Of a DNA stretch of 64,000 nt, positions 46,659-58,480 are shown piece after piece; the first letter of the stretch is position 1, and each line of letters opens with the position of its first letter. The notes beneath the pieces are model-generated. The model ran no database searches. It was not told the DNA's origin and saw only the letters and a program-made list of their open reading frames with translations. The position numbers were made by a program, and so were the translations under genes. The DNA is from Sipunculus nudus (Eukaryota > Annelida > Sipuncula > Golfingiida > Sipunculidae). Location of the stretch: the NCBI GenBank assembly GCA_026874595.1, contig CM049311.1, positions 64,831,953 to 64,895,952 of the forward strand. Reading direction: 5' to 3'.

Positions 46659-47619
46659 TTAGTTTGTTTTGTAGGCATCTCTTACTCGTGAAAAGATATA
46701 ATCACGAGCAATAACAGGAGGATATTTGTTTGACCCATCCAAACATTCAATAATGCAGTCAACGTTTGGATTCACGAAGAAGGCAATAGACTTCCGGGCC
46801 CTGCTCTTCTTATGTTCCTCTGGTATCACAACTCTGCGACTCTATAACAAAATAAATGCCATTTATATAATAGTGGACCCAATGACCCGAACATTGCCCC
46901 TAATATAGTCTTCTGGTTTCCCCTACTATGAGGTCATTAGATAACATGAAAGAGAATGCCGCCGACCACCAGACGTGCCATCTCCTACTGGTGTCGCTAC
47001 TCTTCAAGTCTGATATAAAGTCTTCAGAAGAAGTGATAAATATATACGTTTAATTAATAGATAGTCTCTTTGTCATAATTAATATAGAATCATATTTACT
47101 TTAAACAAAAGATTTTATTACTTACGTTAGATAAAAGGACATTTGAAGTCCATCGCTGCATAAGATCACCGATGTTGACGAGGACGGTATCTGGTATTGG
47201 ACTGGTTGGTCGATAGATACCGTCACCTGTCAGAGTCTTTGAAACATGTGACACGTTAGACTACAGAACATGCAGAAGCCCATTCTTGGGTGAACAGAAA
47301 TTATAGGGTAATTATTACATTGGCAATTAAGTTGAAGCCAGATATAACTGTAAGTTGTAAAATCAAGCCTTAATTAAGATATAATCATCATATTTCCATA
47401 ATATTTTAACGGTTTTAAGCCGGAGTAAATACTACAAAACAACTGGCACGTAATGTATTAACAACATCGTTTTACAGTCCACGTACCGCTCACAGACCAT
47501 TCTGTCTGAGGGTTGAATCACAGTCTCTCACAGCAGATATCTTCTGAGGTCATCCAGACCTGGTACCAGAATAAACTTCCACACAGCAATATCCTGTACC
47601 TCTACGGTAATGCGTGTAT

Positions 47620-47930
47620 ATAACGTCCTCGGTCTGTTCCTGGAAGCGCAAACAGCACGTATCAATTCACCAGATTACATGTCCGTCGGCAAAATGCGTT
47701 ATTTGCTGTGAAGTCCCTTACAGAGATATCACTTGTGGCTTCCACAGACACCGACCATCCACGCTAGTAGACATCACATCCCAGCTGTCTCCACAGTTAC
47801 ATATGCAGACCGGCCCCAGGACTAGCGAAGGTATCGTCATTCTATACATCATCGGTACACTGAAACGGGCCCTTCTCCCGAAAGAGGCCCAATATACTCA
47901 TTATAAATGTTGCTGACGTCAGAACTTCCG
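47620..47930 (-). repeat. Dispersed repeat in the dioxygenase intron (related to 63.6-63.9 kb)
   Basis: On the minus strand this reads 'CATTTTGCCGACGG' and, after a variable stretch, 'GACCGAGGACG'. Both words recur in order on the plus strand at 63800-63875 (CATTTTGCCGACGG and GACCGAGGACT). It occupies the place where exons 5-6 of the second dioxygenase would be expected. Confidence 0.6.
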
Positions 47931-48327
47931 ATTGTCCTCCGGCCAATCATTACTCTAAATTACGCTGACGGAAAATCACTGCGCAAATATTTACGCCTCT
48001 AAGGAAACGCCTCTAGTAACAGTGTGTGATAAAATCTAATATACACAGGTGAAATCTAGAACAAACACTAGTAACAGAGGCGGCTTCGCCTAAATTAAAC
48101 CGTACTGAAATTAACAGAAGACGAAGCACGTGTGCTCTCTAACAACTAAACTGCCCTGAAATTAACGTCTAGCGATACACGTGTGTCCTTTAACCAACTA
48201 TCTCACGCTATTATCTAAACATGATACTCTATGTTAATGCACAAATTTTCAAAACAATCATCTGGCTATTATCCCTACTAGATTATGTAACACAATACCT
48301 AAGTCACAGCTCTCTGGTGACAAAATA

Positions 48328-48328
<1 letters not shown>

Positions 48329-48409
<81 letters not shown>

Positions 48410-48421
48410 TATATATATATA
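48329..48421. repeat. (CT)n(TA)n microsatellite
   Basis: A CT run (48329-48367) passing into a TA run with short interruptions, directly next to the inverted ribozyme-like motif. Confidence 0.95.
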
Positions 48422-48465
48422 ATTATAAAATACAGAGGAATCAAGTTTCGTAAGACTTTTCTTAC

Positions 48466-48504
48466 GACTACGTAGTTTTGTGCAACATGTTGTTGCACTC
48501 ATCA
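48466..48504 (-). ncRNA. Hammerhead-ribozyme-like motif, degenerate copy
   Basis: On the minus strand: GTGATGA (core C3 changed to G), then an 8-bp hairpin GTGCAACA-ACA-TGTTGCAC as stem II, then AAAA (GAAA expected), then ACTACGTAGT-C as a short stem III ending in a GTC cleavage triplet. Stem II is perfect but two core positions are mutated, so cleavage is unlikely. It is an inverted relative of the motif at 48760-48804, and similarity continues into the sequence after both (CTTGATT.CTC). Confidence 0.5.
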
Positions 48505-48759
48505 CTGGTTCATACCAGGACATTTTTGAGAAGTTATTATGTTTTATGGTCAATCCTTGTTCTAAATTGGTTATAGGTTTTAAGGGACGTTTGTTTATTA
48601 TTCCTAAACGACAAAGAACAAGGTGCAACCGTTAGGTGGATTATATATGTTTCCGAGAAATTGCTTCGGTCTGAAAAAGAACGGTGTATGGATTAGGAAG
48701 CATAATAGCATATTGTTATTGCACAATAGTGGTCGGAACCCAGTTAACTGTCAACAGTC

Positions 48760-48804
48760 TTACCTGATGACTGCAACATGTTGCATGAAACTACGAAGTC
48801 GTAA
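48760..48804 (+). ncRNA. Hammerhead-ribozyme-like motif, canonical core
   Basis: CTGATGA (48764-48770), a palindromic stem II (TGCAACATGTTGCA), GAAA (48787-48790), a short stem III (ACT-ACGA-AGT) and GTC (48798-48800), with TTAC/GTAA flanks able to start stem I. All strands of the hammerhead core are present in the right order, in the type I layout. One weak point is the base pair next to the core in stem II, which would be C-U. Hammerheads of this kind are known from Penelope-like elements and from small circular retrozymes of animals. No retroelement reading frame is seen beside it. Confidence 0.55.
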
Positions 48805-48933
48805 AAATGTCTGACGTAACTTGATTACTCTTAATTTGTTTAATTATAAGCTCTGTTGTGATACCATACCGCACTTTATTAAACTTTAGATTAATATATA
48901 CATACATACATAAATACATATATATATATATAA

Positions 48934-48940
<7 letters not shown>

Positions 48941-49010
<70 letters not shown>
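48941..49010. repeat. (TA)n microsatellite next to a splice donor
   Basis: About 70 bp of TA, starting about 10 bp inside the intron that follows exon 4 of the second dioxygenase. Confidence 0.95.
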
Positions 49011-49013
<3 letters not shown>

Positions 49014-50894
49014 CCTAACCTTGAGTTTCAAGCCATAGGATATAACATCCAACACCCGTAAAGCAAGTTCTGCACAGGTTTTGTGAAAGCCGAGCATGAC
49101 ATCTTTAAATTCTGGAAGTTCTTCATCTGGCCAACACTACAGATATATAGTTAGTACGCTTCAGAAAACCCGGAAGCACCTCTGGAAGCTTTGGTTGTAT
49201 TGAAAACTAAAACGGTCTTTCTCCCTGAGAGGAAATATACATTTTGACCTTGTTTGAGCACGAAGCTGCTGTTTTGTTATCGCTGCCAGTTAGCGTTGGC
49301 TTACAACATCACTATACCAGACCCAAGTAGTAGCCAAAATAAAACATAAGAACTGCGCCGATTTATCAATCGATTCTGCAGACGTGCGAATACGAATCTT
49401 TTATACATATATGATGATAGGTATAAATACTTGCTGTTGGCATAGGTGGTAAAATTGCGTAAGATTCTTTGAGGTCAGCTGGCCTGCTTGGATAATGCCT
49501 GAGTGTGAGAATAAATGAATGTCGGAATGAACGAATACATATATAACTAACACTAACATAATGTATGTGCGCCTAACTTCACTGCACTTTTGTTGAATAG
49601 ACTTTAGAATGTTTTGAGATACCTAATTATTAATTATTAAATAGTCATCGCACCTTTCCTCTGCCAAGGAGGCCCAGCCACATTGTGAATCTGATTCTCT
49701 GTGATACTTCAGTTTCGTTTCCTCGGGTAATGTGAAAAAGATATCCATTATTCGGAAGACGTTTCTGATCTGTTAATAGAGAACATGTATACTCCACATG
49801 GAGTGTATAATAGACAGCCTATTATCTGTTCTTTTATTTTTTCGCACAGTTGATATCATTCTCGAAAATCAAAATGAAATGAGTACAAAACAATAAAAAA
49901 ACCGCCACAGAAAATAGTCGCCGAAGTATGCTAACTTATACTGTAATAGAATCCTTGCTTTTGGTTAATTCCGATGATTTTCCAATCGGTAAATATTTGC
50001 AACTCGAAGCTAAAGATGCTTGAGAATTTACAGTTGCCATTATAGTAGCAATCGGATGCACAAACTCACAGTAATCAAGGTAACATAGCAACTTTTAAAG
50101 GAGATAAAAAACCAGTTCGTCTTTCCTTAATTGCAAATGAAAACAGAGAAATTAGTTGTATTCGTTGGGGCATACTTGGTATGTATATCTCTTACTATGA
50201 TGCTCTGTTTGAAAGTTCATTAATATTTTTATCTCAGTTTTTAATTGTTCGTGATATGGACTAATTTAAATAATGGTTAGCGTATACCTGATCAGATGGT
50301 ATTCCTGTGTTCTTCAAATACACAAACCCTACAGTTTTGAAGCCATCGAATAAGCCTTCCGCTATGTTACTGAAGTCGGCCGTGTTGAGTCTTGCTTGTT
50401 CAGCCGATTGAATCATCAATCCGTACTCTCTGAAATCGACTACTGGAATATTCGACATTTTAGAAGTAGAAGTACTGGATATCGCTGTGTGGAAGCATAT
50501 TCGGTTACCTAGAGCTGGATTATTCCAGGAGCCATCAGCTGTGAAAGACATTGAATATTAGTCCAGATATAAAAGTCTGTGCGCTAATTAGTAAGTGCTG
50601 TTTGTACTATGTCTACAGGCAAACCATGCATTACTCCAGCGAGGTACTGTTGGTGGTCGGAGCTCCATATTTCTATAATTGGACTGATTGTACTGTGTAC
50701 ACAGTGCGAGCAAACAGTGAGTCAAGCAGCTCAACATTCCGATGTCACGTGTGCTCGATGATCATGTTATCAGGAGAAGTATTAACAAGGGACTACTATG
50801 TGCAGTGTGTTTATTAAAGTAGCTTGTGATCTTCAGTGCTTGTATATGTGATGCGTCTCTCCAGAGAAATGCGTTTTCTTTCTTTGATAGTTTG

Positions 50895-51050
50895 ATTTGT
50901 TTTTGTTAACTCATGGCTTATATATTCATCTTTTGGAGTGTATGAATGTATGGGTTTCAGCTAGTTGGTTTGACAGTTATAAAAGAAGCTGGTCGTTCAC
51001 ATCTTTAGCGATGTGACACCCATTTCATGATCAAAACAAATGCCTAAGTA
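50895..51050. repeat. Upstream copy of the 6.9-kb duplication
   Basis: Matches 6905-7030 in the same orientation through several words (GTTAACTCATG, TTCATCTTTTGGAGT, CTGGTCGTTCA, GATGTGACA). It lies about 0.4 kb upstream of the second dioxygenase start. Confidence 0.7.
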
Positions 51051-54000
51051 AAATTCGGATAATTAAAACGTTTTGTGCGCTCCTGTGGTACTTTGCACGA
51101 AAATATTTAACTGCCATGGTTGTCATGTTTTTACAAACGCGGTTTCCCCTATCATGGTGATCGTTTAAACATGGATAATATCATTATTCTCCAAAAATAC
51201 TCTTAGCATAAATTGAACACTGTAGTAAATGGTACGTATTTGGTCACCACCAACAGGTTTTATACGATCAATAACCTCTTTGACTTAAGCCCCTCCTACA
51301 TCTGACTGCGCCATCCATACCCGACACGAGAATATTTCACTCATGGGAACATCGATTGATATACAAACAATACAGTATGTGTACAGTACATACAGATTTT
51401 TGCAAAAGGAATGAGCGGAGGTTTTACATTAGCCAAGCCTACCGCTAGAGGTTGGTTTTATTTTTCTACTCGAAAGAACCTCTTCCAGTTGGGAATTGTG
51501 GGGATTGTCGGTACTACTTCTCTCAACTGTCAAACTTTAAAATAAAAATTTGTAACGTTTCAAGGAAACGCTTTTTCAAATTAAACATGTTCGTGGTAAC
51601 AAAATATTGCTTATACCGTGAAGTTCTTACCACAAAAAAGCCCATGTTAATGCAATGAACCTTGGAAAAAGGTCTTATCCAATATAATTTAGCGGAGTAC
51701 ATTTCCGTATTTTTATTACATTTAAACTTATGCCGTTGGTGAATTAAGAAACCCCGTTGCATGACTAACTAGCACAGTCGTACTCGAATGAGTCCGAATC
51801 TGCCCAGGGTGCAAATTAACCTACTAGCTGGACCCCAAAGTACGGTGGATACAGCCCCTCCCCGTGTCCGCATCTTCCGTACTACCTGCGATGTAAGCAG
51901 GGGCCTAGATAGCCGGGGGGGGGGGGGGGATGGGGGGGATGCATAACCCCCAGAATTTTAGGTGGGGGATGGTGTGTATTATCGTCCCCCCCAGGTTTCT
52001 ATGGGGGAAAAAAGCAAAACTATAGTTACTATGCAATATATACCAGTCAATAGTAATGATATTTATAAAGAACGTTGTGAGGTATTAGAAGTAACAACTG
52101 TCTCGCGTCGTAAAACATTCAATGATCCTTAATTCGTTATTCAGAGTTTCAATACAAGTTTCCGTATATACTGTATCTGCAATGGAGATACGCTCATAAT
52201 ATTCAATTACAGTCTGACCGTAATTACTATTATCTTTAAGTATACAATTTATTATGCAGACTAGAACCTCCATAGCTCTATAGCAATATGATAATCTATT
52301 AATCATATGAATTAATATCTTTAATTATTCCACAAATAACCTATTCACATAAATTATAATGCATTCGGCCAGAAGCACGGTAAACCAGCAAAATGTAATC
52401 ATTTATAAAAATAAGTTTAAATTTACGGTATCTTCATAATCTTTACATCATTCTTTTCCTTAGGTTCTCTATAATGTTGATTGAATAGGGAAAATAACTT
52501 AAATAAGTCTATTTCAAGATTTTTAAATTTTATTGAAGGAAAATCATATCTTCAAAATCGTTCCATTATAAGAGGTCAGTGGAGCCATTGTCTATATATT
52601 GTGTATTGCTTATATAGGATACCAAAGAATTCTTGAACTAAAAGGCATAGTGAGAGGAAAAAAGATTGCAGATCATAAATGTTCAGTTGTGAAAACTCAA
52701 CTTTAAAATTTGAAATCTGGAAAGTCACATGTTATATACATATTGTATCACTGATTAATCGCGTTTCAACTTCGCGAACAGAAACGAGAGGCGGCGCCAA
52801 ACATTCGGGCATTTTTTTTACTAGATGACAAGAAACATCTGCAACATCAAACACTTAGGCCTAAAGCGTTCATATTACGGCACCGATTAAGAGTTTAAGA
52901 GAATAAGAACTTAACAAGTATGATTTACTCCTGCGTTTTACCTGATTCCGCAATATGATCCTCATCACATGGCACAATAAGAAATTACTCGAATGAAGAT
53001 AATAATATATCTATACAGTTTACTTCCGACAACCCATTGGGTTTTATTTCATTTTTTTACCGTGCTTGACAAAACCCTTTTAATCCAGCTTTGTAAACAG
53101 AGTTTGCTTGGCATTTCATTTTCTACATAGCTGCAGGTTGATAAGGAATATAATTTTGATAATTTTAATTCTACCCCGTTTATTATTTGTTATCGTTCTT
53201 GTTATTATGATTTTTTTTTACTGAATTATCATTTATGATTTATTAGTTTATTCAGTTAGTTGTGGATTCATTTATTTGTTTATTAACAATATCACTTCTC
53301 CTAGACTGAAATACTTGATATTTGATGCAAAAAAACTATTAGATTACTATGTAAAATGCCATACCTGTACGGCTGCATTTCTTGAAACAACGGCTCAAAC
53401 GTAAAATTCAGTACAGGTTATTTATATTTTCATGGTATGCACACATGGGGACTGCGTCCCGTGACAAGCAGGCACTATGCTAATTCGTGCAAGTCAGAAG
53501 CAAAACAAAGTGATTAGGTAAATTAATCAGCAGTGGTGACTTTACAGAGACACATTTGGCTACAAACAAGAATAACAAACATGTCCTGTAATGCAACATT
53601 ACATTATAGAGCGAAATTTAATATTCATACATACTTGACAACCTCCCTGTGTAATTATTGGTCACGATCAACTGAATTCCCCAGGGCAGCCTGTGCACAG
53701 GATCATCACAAGGGTGATATTTCCAGGTTACTTATTGTTCTATAGCGAATAGAAAAGTATATCTGAATAAACATAGCGAAGGAAAATTTTAATAACATCC
53801 AATAATCCAGTTGTGCTGTGTTCACGTCTGGCACGGTGCCAAATCTAAAACATTATCTCGCCATTGAAGGAGACAGGAGTTTATGTGATCGGCCATGTCA
53901 GTTTATGTGTACCCGAGCCATATCGTCTTAACTCCTGTATAGATTTTGATGAAATTATGAGGAAGGATGCGCCCTTTGCGAAAGAAAAAAAAAATGTAAT

Positions 54001-54781
54001 TTCTGGATGGGTCCATCGAATCAAATACGGAGAAGGATCCAGATTCCTGCAAATTCGCCCCTTTTCCATGTTCCTTCGCTTGTTTATCAGTTGAAAATTT
54101 CCAACAACTAGAAAGTTCTTGCATCGGAGCATGAACTCCCCAGACTGGACTTAAACCTTCAAGATAGGTCAACTTCTTTGAGAAGTATATTGACACTTTA
54201 CAGTGCCAAGGTCACAAGGTCACGGTCAACAATTTTGAACTTCTTCGAAACTTGTCTAAAACAATATCATTTTGTTTTCAAATTTGATAAAAATAAATAT
54301 GCACTATTTTAAAAGTAATGGTGTTCACAAAAATCCTCTCTGACACGATCTGGAATAGCAAGGTGAAGGTCGCCAATGTTCAAACATGGTGAGATCTTGG
54401 TTGAAACAATTGGTGTGTCAAATCTAAGGAAAAAAAATATGCTGTTTTTATCTTGAAGACGAAAGTGAAGGACACCAGGTTTCAAACATATCAGATATTT
54501 TTTTTTCTTATTTGGAAGAATCGTATGCATTTTTTTAAAACCTATTAGGCGAGCCATTTTTCCTGAATGTCGACTCATCTTACCTTGTGGACCCAGGTCA
54601 TCCTCACTATTTTTCGAATATTATTATACCGACAACTAACCACCTGCCATCTTCATTTTGATTTAGAAAACAATGTTTTCAAGCTCAAGGCAACTCTCAT
54701 ATTAAAGAGTAAATGATTCATATAAATGTACATGTACGTAATATGACTTGGATCTGTCCATTAGTTAATACTAATATATAT

Positions 54782-54846
<65 letters not shown>

Positions 54847-55037
54847 AAGAGAGAGAGAGAAGGTATTCCCTTGATCAGACACCTGGGCTTTTTTTCAGAC
54901 CCTGCTTTGACCCGGCGTCTAAACAAAGCCGGCGTCTATTAAAGGCCGGCGTTTATTACAAAATTACATGATCAGGTTTGGCAGACAAAACTATGGAGCC
55001 CCTAAAGTGAAATACGTGATATTTATTTGGTAAATAT
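51051..55037. other. No gene seen; G-rich block
   Basis: I find no supported gene. Around 51915-52010 a G-rich run and a C-rich run face each other (GGGGGGG...CCCCCCC), which would fold back. A (TA)n(GA)n tract lies at 54774-54861. Confidence 0.4.
54774..54861. repeat. (TA)n(GA)n microsatellite
   Basis: TA run with one AAA interruption, then an imperfect GA/GAAA run. Confidence 0.95.
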
Positions 55038-55140
55038 CGCGTTCCCTCGCGATCTTTTCGCGTTCCCTCGCGATCTCCTCGCCTTCCCTCGCGATCTTTT
55101 CGCGTTCCCTCACGACCATTTCGCGTTCCCTCGCGAAACC
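55038..55140. repeat. 21-bp minisatellite
   Basis: Nearly five units of CGCGTTCCCTCGCGATCTTTT (period 21), ending 13 bp before the first ATG of the following gene. The period is a multiple of three, so both strands stay open: the minus strand reads as repeated REREKIA. I see no other sign that either strand is translated here. Confidence 0.85.
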
Positions 55141-58100
55141 TATTGCGCACTGCATGGAGCTCCATACCGCATCGTACAGAAGCATGGAGGAAAGCCTGCT
55201 CCAGTTTTTGACCAGACGGGCCATCCCATCGGCCACCATAACTCTTTTGGAAGAGGAAAAGGTATATATCATGTTACAAATTACAAATATGTTTTATATT
55301 ATGAAATGGTTTTTATTATATACTGGAAACCAGTTTACAAGTTGTCATACGAAGTAAGGCAATAAGCGTGTTTTGAAGGGACGGCTTGGGTGGAGGGAGG
55401 GGCGCCCACCGTCAGATACTTTTCAAATAAATTAACCATTTATAATGTTGTCGGGCGGATCCAGACTTTAAGAAATGCAGGGATCCAACCCAGGACTAGT
55501 GGCAGAACCTGAAAAAAGGGTATCCAAGTTCAATAAGACAGGGACCAAGCAGCAATAAATGGAAAAACAGCCTGAAAAAAAGGTTTCGCTAGCTGAAAAA
55601 AAGCTGGAGGGGAGAAGGGGATATCTCAGCTAAAATGTCATATTCATCATAAAACGAATATTGTTTTATTAAGAGCATATGTAAACTAAACTTCAGCATC
55701 TTTCTCCATTTACATGTTGTTTGATGTGCGCTAATCAGCATTTATAAACTGTAAACTGTATCTACCCATGTTCTCAACTCGAGCCAACAGCCTCTGGGGT
55801 AAACGTGTTACAATATAACACCTGCAGAAGGCAGGTGTTCAGGGCAAAGGCCACGCAAATAATGGCTTCTGGTCCAGAGACTCGCTTATTATTAATCGAG
55901 TACTGTTTAAATTCATATACACAATTTTAGCTTAACTATCTAATGACATTCGAATATATTCTTTTGTATGAGATTCAAAAGTACAAATGTTCCCCTAATG
56001 AACACCATATTTGGCTTTTTTCCGATTTTCGTTTCTCGTCAGGTTTTGGATTTTTCTATGCCTCTTGCTTGACTCAGTTGGTACTCTATTATGAGGAGAT
56101 TACAAAAAAAAATCAGCTGATAAATGGGCTTCGATCTGGAAAAGGGGCATGTGTCACAGATCAGTTGTAGCACAGTGAAATATTATGCATCATGTAAGTT
56201 TCATCGGCGTGTGTCAATCATGACATTCGCTCGGCTTTCCCTGGTTATCAGGTCTGTATTTGAACTTAGGAGTTGTGCTTTTTTCAGTAAATGATCAACG
56301 GATGTAAATGTAGCTTGCTATATTTGAGGCTGAACCACATGCGTTAAAAGTTACAAACTGTACATGTTGCCGTCTTCTGAAGGATTTTTTGGCTTTTCAC
56401 GGGTTGTGCAGTTCATTACAGGAAATTCCATAACTGCAGACATTATTTGTGAAACGTAAGTTTCTTTTTTCTTGTTTTTAATAAATACCATGAAATCGAA
56501 ATATATGCCCTGCATTTAATTAATCAAGGCACAATTTCAATATATTAAAAATCCATTATATCTTAATAAGTATTAGTTAAATATATGTGCACATCACCCC
56601 CATTCAATAAAGAACTAGAACCTTTGTTGAAGAAGATGCAACAGATGTTTAAATCATTTGACTAAAGGGCATTCATTAAAGCGCATACCTCTTCCAATGC
56701 AGAACAACCCCACTGGAAACGTAAAACCCATTTAAACAACAATATTCAACAATTTGTTTTTAATATTTCCATCCCAGTACTCAAAAAAATTAATGAAAAT
56801 CAGTTGAGTCTGTTTTATGCATGGTCCGAAAATACTACGTAGAGAAACAGTTTTTGGTGATATACATCAGGATCATCTTGTTTGAGAATATCAGCTTCGA
56901 GGGTTAACTGCTTATTATATTTTATAACTATCAAAAGTGTTATATATAGGGCGCGTCCCGACAAGCACACAGACAAAAAGACACGACAGTGTTCGAAATT
57001 GAGTCAATTTAACCATAAACCTGCCCATTTAAAAAGTCAAGCAAGCGATAAGCATACAGAGCTGAAAATATAACCTTGTCGCTCACAGGAGCGAGTCCCA
57101 TTAATTCAGAAGTGCGGTATCATTCACTAGTGTATGAAATTACTGACAGGGCACAAATCATATTTTTCAGATCAAAGAATATTCAGGTTATACATCAAAT
57201 TATTTGTTAGTTAATCCTTCTTGAAAGAACATAGGCAACAGGAATTTTTCTCTTTGGGTACAAGGTAGAAACAAGATATGAAACACGTAGGAAGTCAGGC
57301 CTTTCTTTGTGTCCATGTTTTTTAATAAATAATTTGCCTTACATTACCCTGCTTTTTATATAATAAATAATGGGACGGAGTTATTTTTTTATCATCAAAT
57401 GTTATAAATGATTTTGCAAACCTGCTTTCAAAATGATATTGCATCGTCATTTTTAGTACAAAGTCATAAAGAGCTGATAATCTGTTCAAATAAACTTAAT
57501 CTTGGATAGGTTCATCTTTTACATAAGGTATGTTGCTTAACCTGGATTTTTGTTAGACGTTTATCACGGTTTGGAAATAAATACTCATTAAAATAGCAAT
57601 TTATGCCAGGCAAAATGCTGGTTTGGATTGAGTCATAATCATAACACTTCTCATCTACACCATTATCCAAATCTGGTTTCTCCTAGGAAACTTTATTTTA
57701 GGTCATGGTAACCTATATTGTGCATACTACAGGCTGAACACATAATTTTGAGCACTCAGTCAGTCCGAGTGGGCACATATTGTATCTGCTATCTATAATC
57801 TTCTTACATTACACCCAGTGAGATCCATAAAACAGTCTTATTAGAGACCTGAAGTTAGGCCACTCTGGCCTAAATTCTAAGAGCTATGGGGCTCGTAGTA
57901 CCACCTAGAATAATAATAAAAATTAAACAAAAAGCTCTAGTACTTGAATAGCTAATGCACTGATCGCAATGATTCCTTGCATGACCTCCTTGGGAAAATT
58001 ACAGGCTTTTGTACAGTGACCATAGGAGAAACAGTACGAAACACATAAATGCGCCCTGTATCACACTACATAGCCAATAACAACTAGTCAATCATCTGAG

Positions 58101-58422
58101 CGTCCTGACCCATGGGTCACTTCTTAAATTATTGTGATTGTGTTTGGCAGATATTAATTTCTATATATTTGTATATAGTATCCAATATTTTATAATTAAA
58201 ATATATATCAAGACTTGTAAAATTTCGCATTGAGTGGTCCACTTTGTTATTAACAGATTTTATTAAATAAATTCCTAATAATTGTACCATGAATTGACCT
58301 TGAATCTTCTAAAAAATATTGATCTTGGATTTAGTTTATCCTTTGAAAGTAAATTATGGCATCCATTCAACAGCAAAGTTATGCAAGTTCGATGGTTATT
58401 TGGAAAATTATAAATGTATCCA

Positions 58423-58426
<4 letters not shown>

Positions 58427-58478
<52 letters not shown>

Positions 58479-58480
58479 TG
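58427..58480. repeat. (TA)n microsatellite
   Basis: About 50 bp of AT, in the long intron of the G2E3-like relic. Confidence 0.95.

Larger units (their letters stand above)
46659..50458 (-). pseudogene. Second dioxygenase copy lacking the HxD exons; iron ligand His changed to Arg
   Basis: Paralogue of the gene at 11514-16359. Exons found (minus): 50458-50288 (MSNIPVVDF start, 171 bp as in gene 1), 49769-49654, 49498-49435, 49136-49020, 47260-47126, 46841-46659, in matching phases. Exons 5 and 6, which hold the HTD motif in gene 1, are not recognisable in the 1.76 kb between exons 4 and 7. The third ligand region reads SRRVVIP where gene 1 has RHRVAIP, so His is Arg; the RxS site (ARKSIAFF) is kept. 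The intron after exon 3 has a GC donor. Skipping exons 5 and 6 (183 bp in gene 1) would leave the frame open, so a catalytically dead protein is possible. I call it a probable pseudogene. Confidence 0.8.

Noticed and set aside
54956-55272. Minus-strand frame with repeated REREKIA heptads
   Set aside because: It reads through the 21-bp minisatellite and then antisense to the better supported SAM-like exon.
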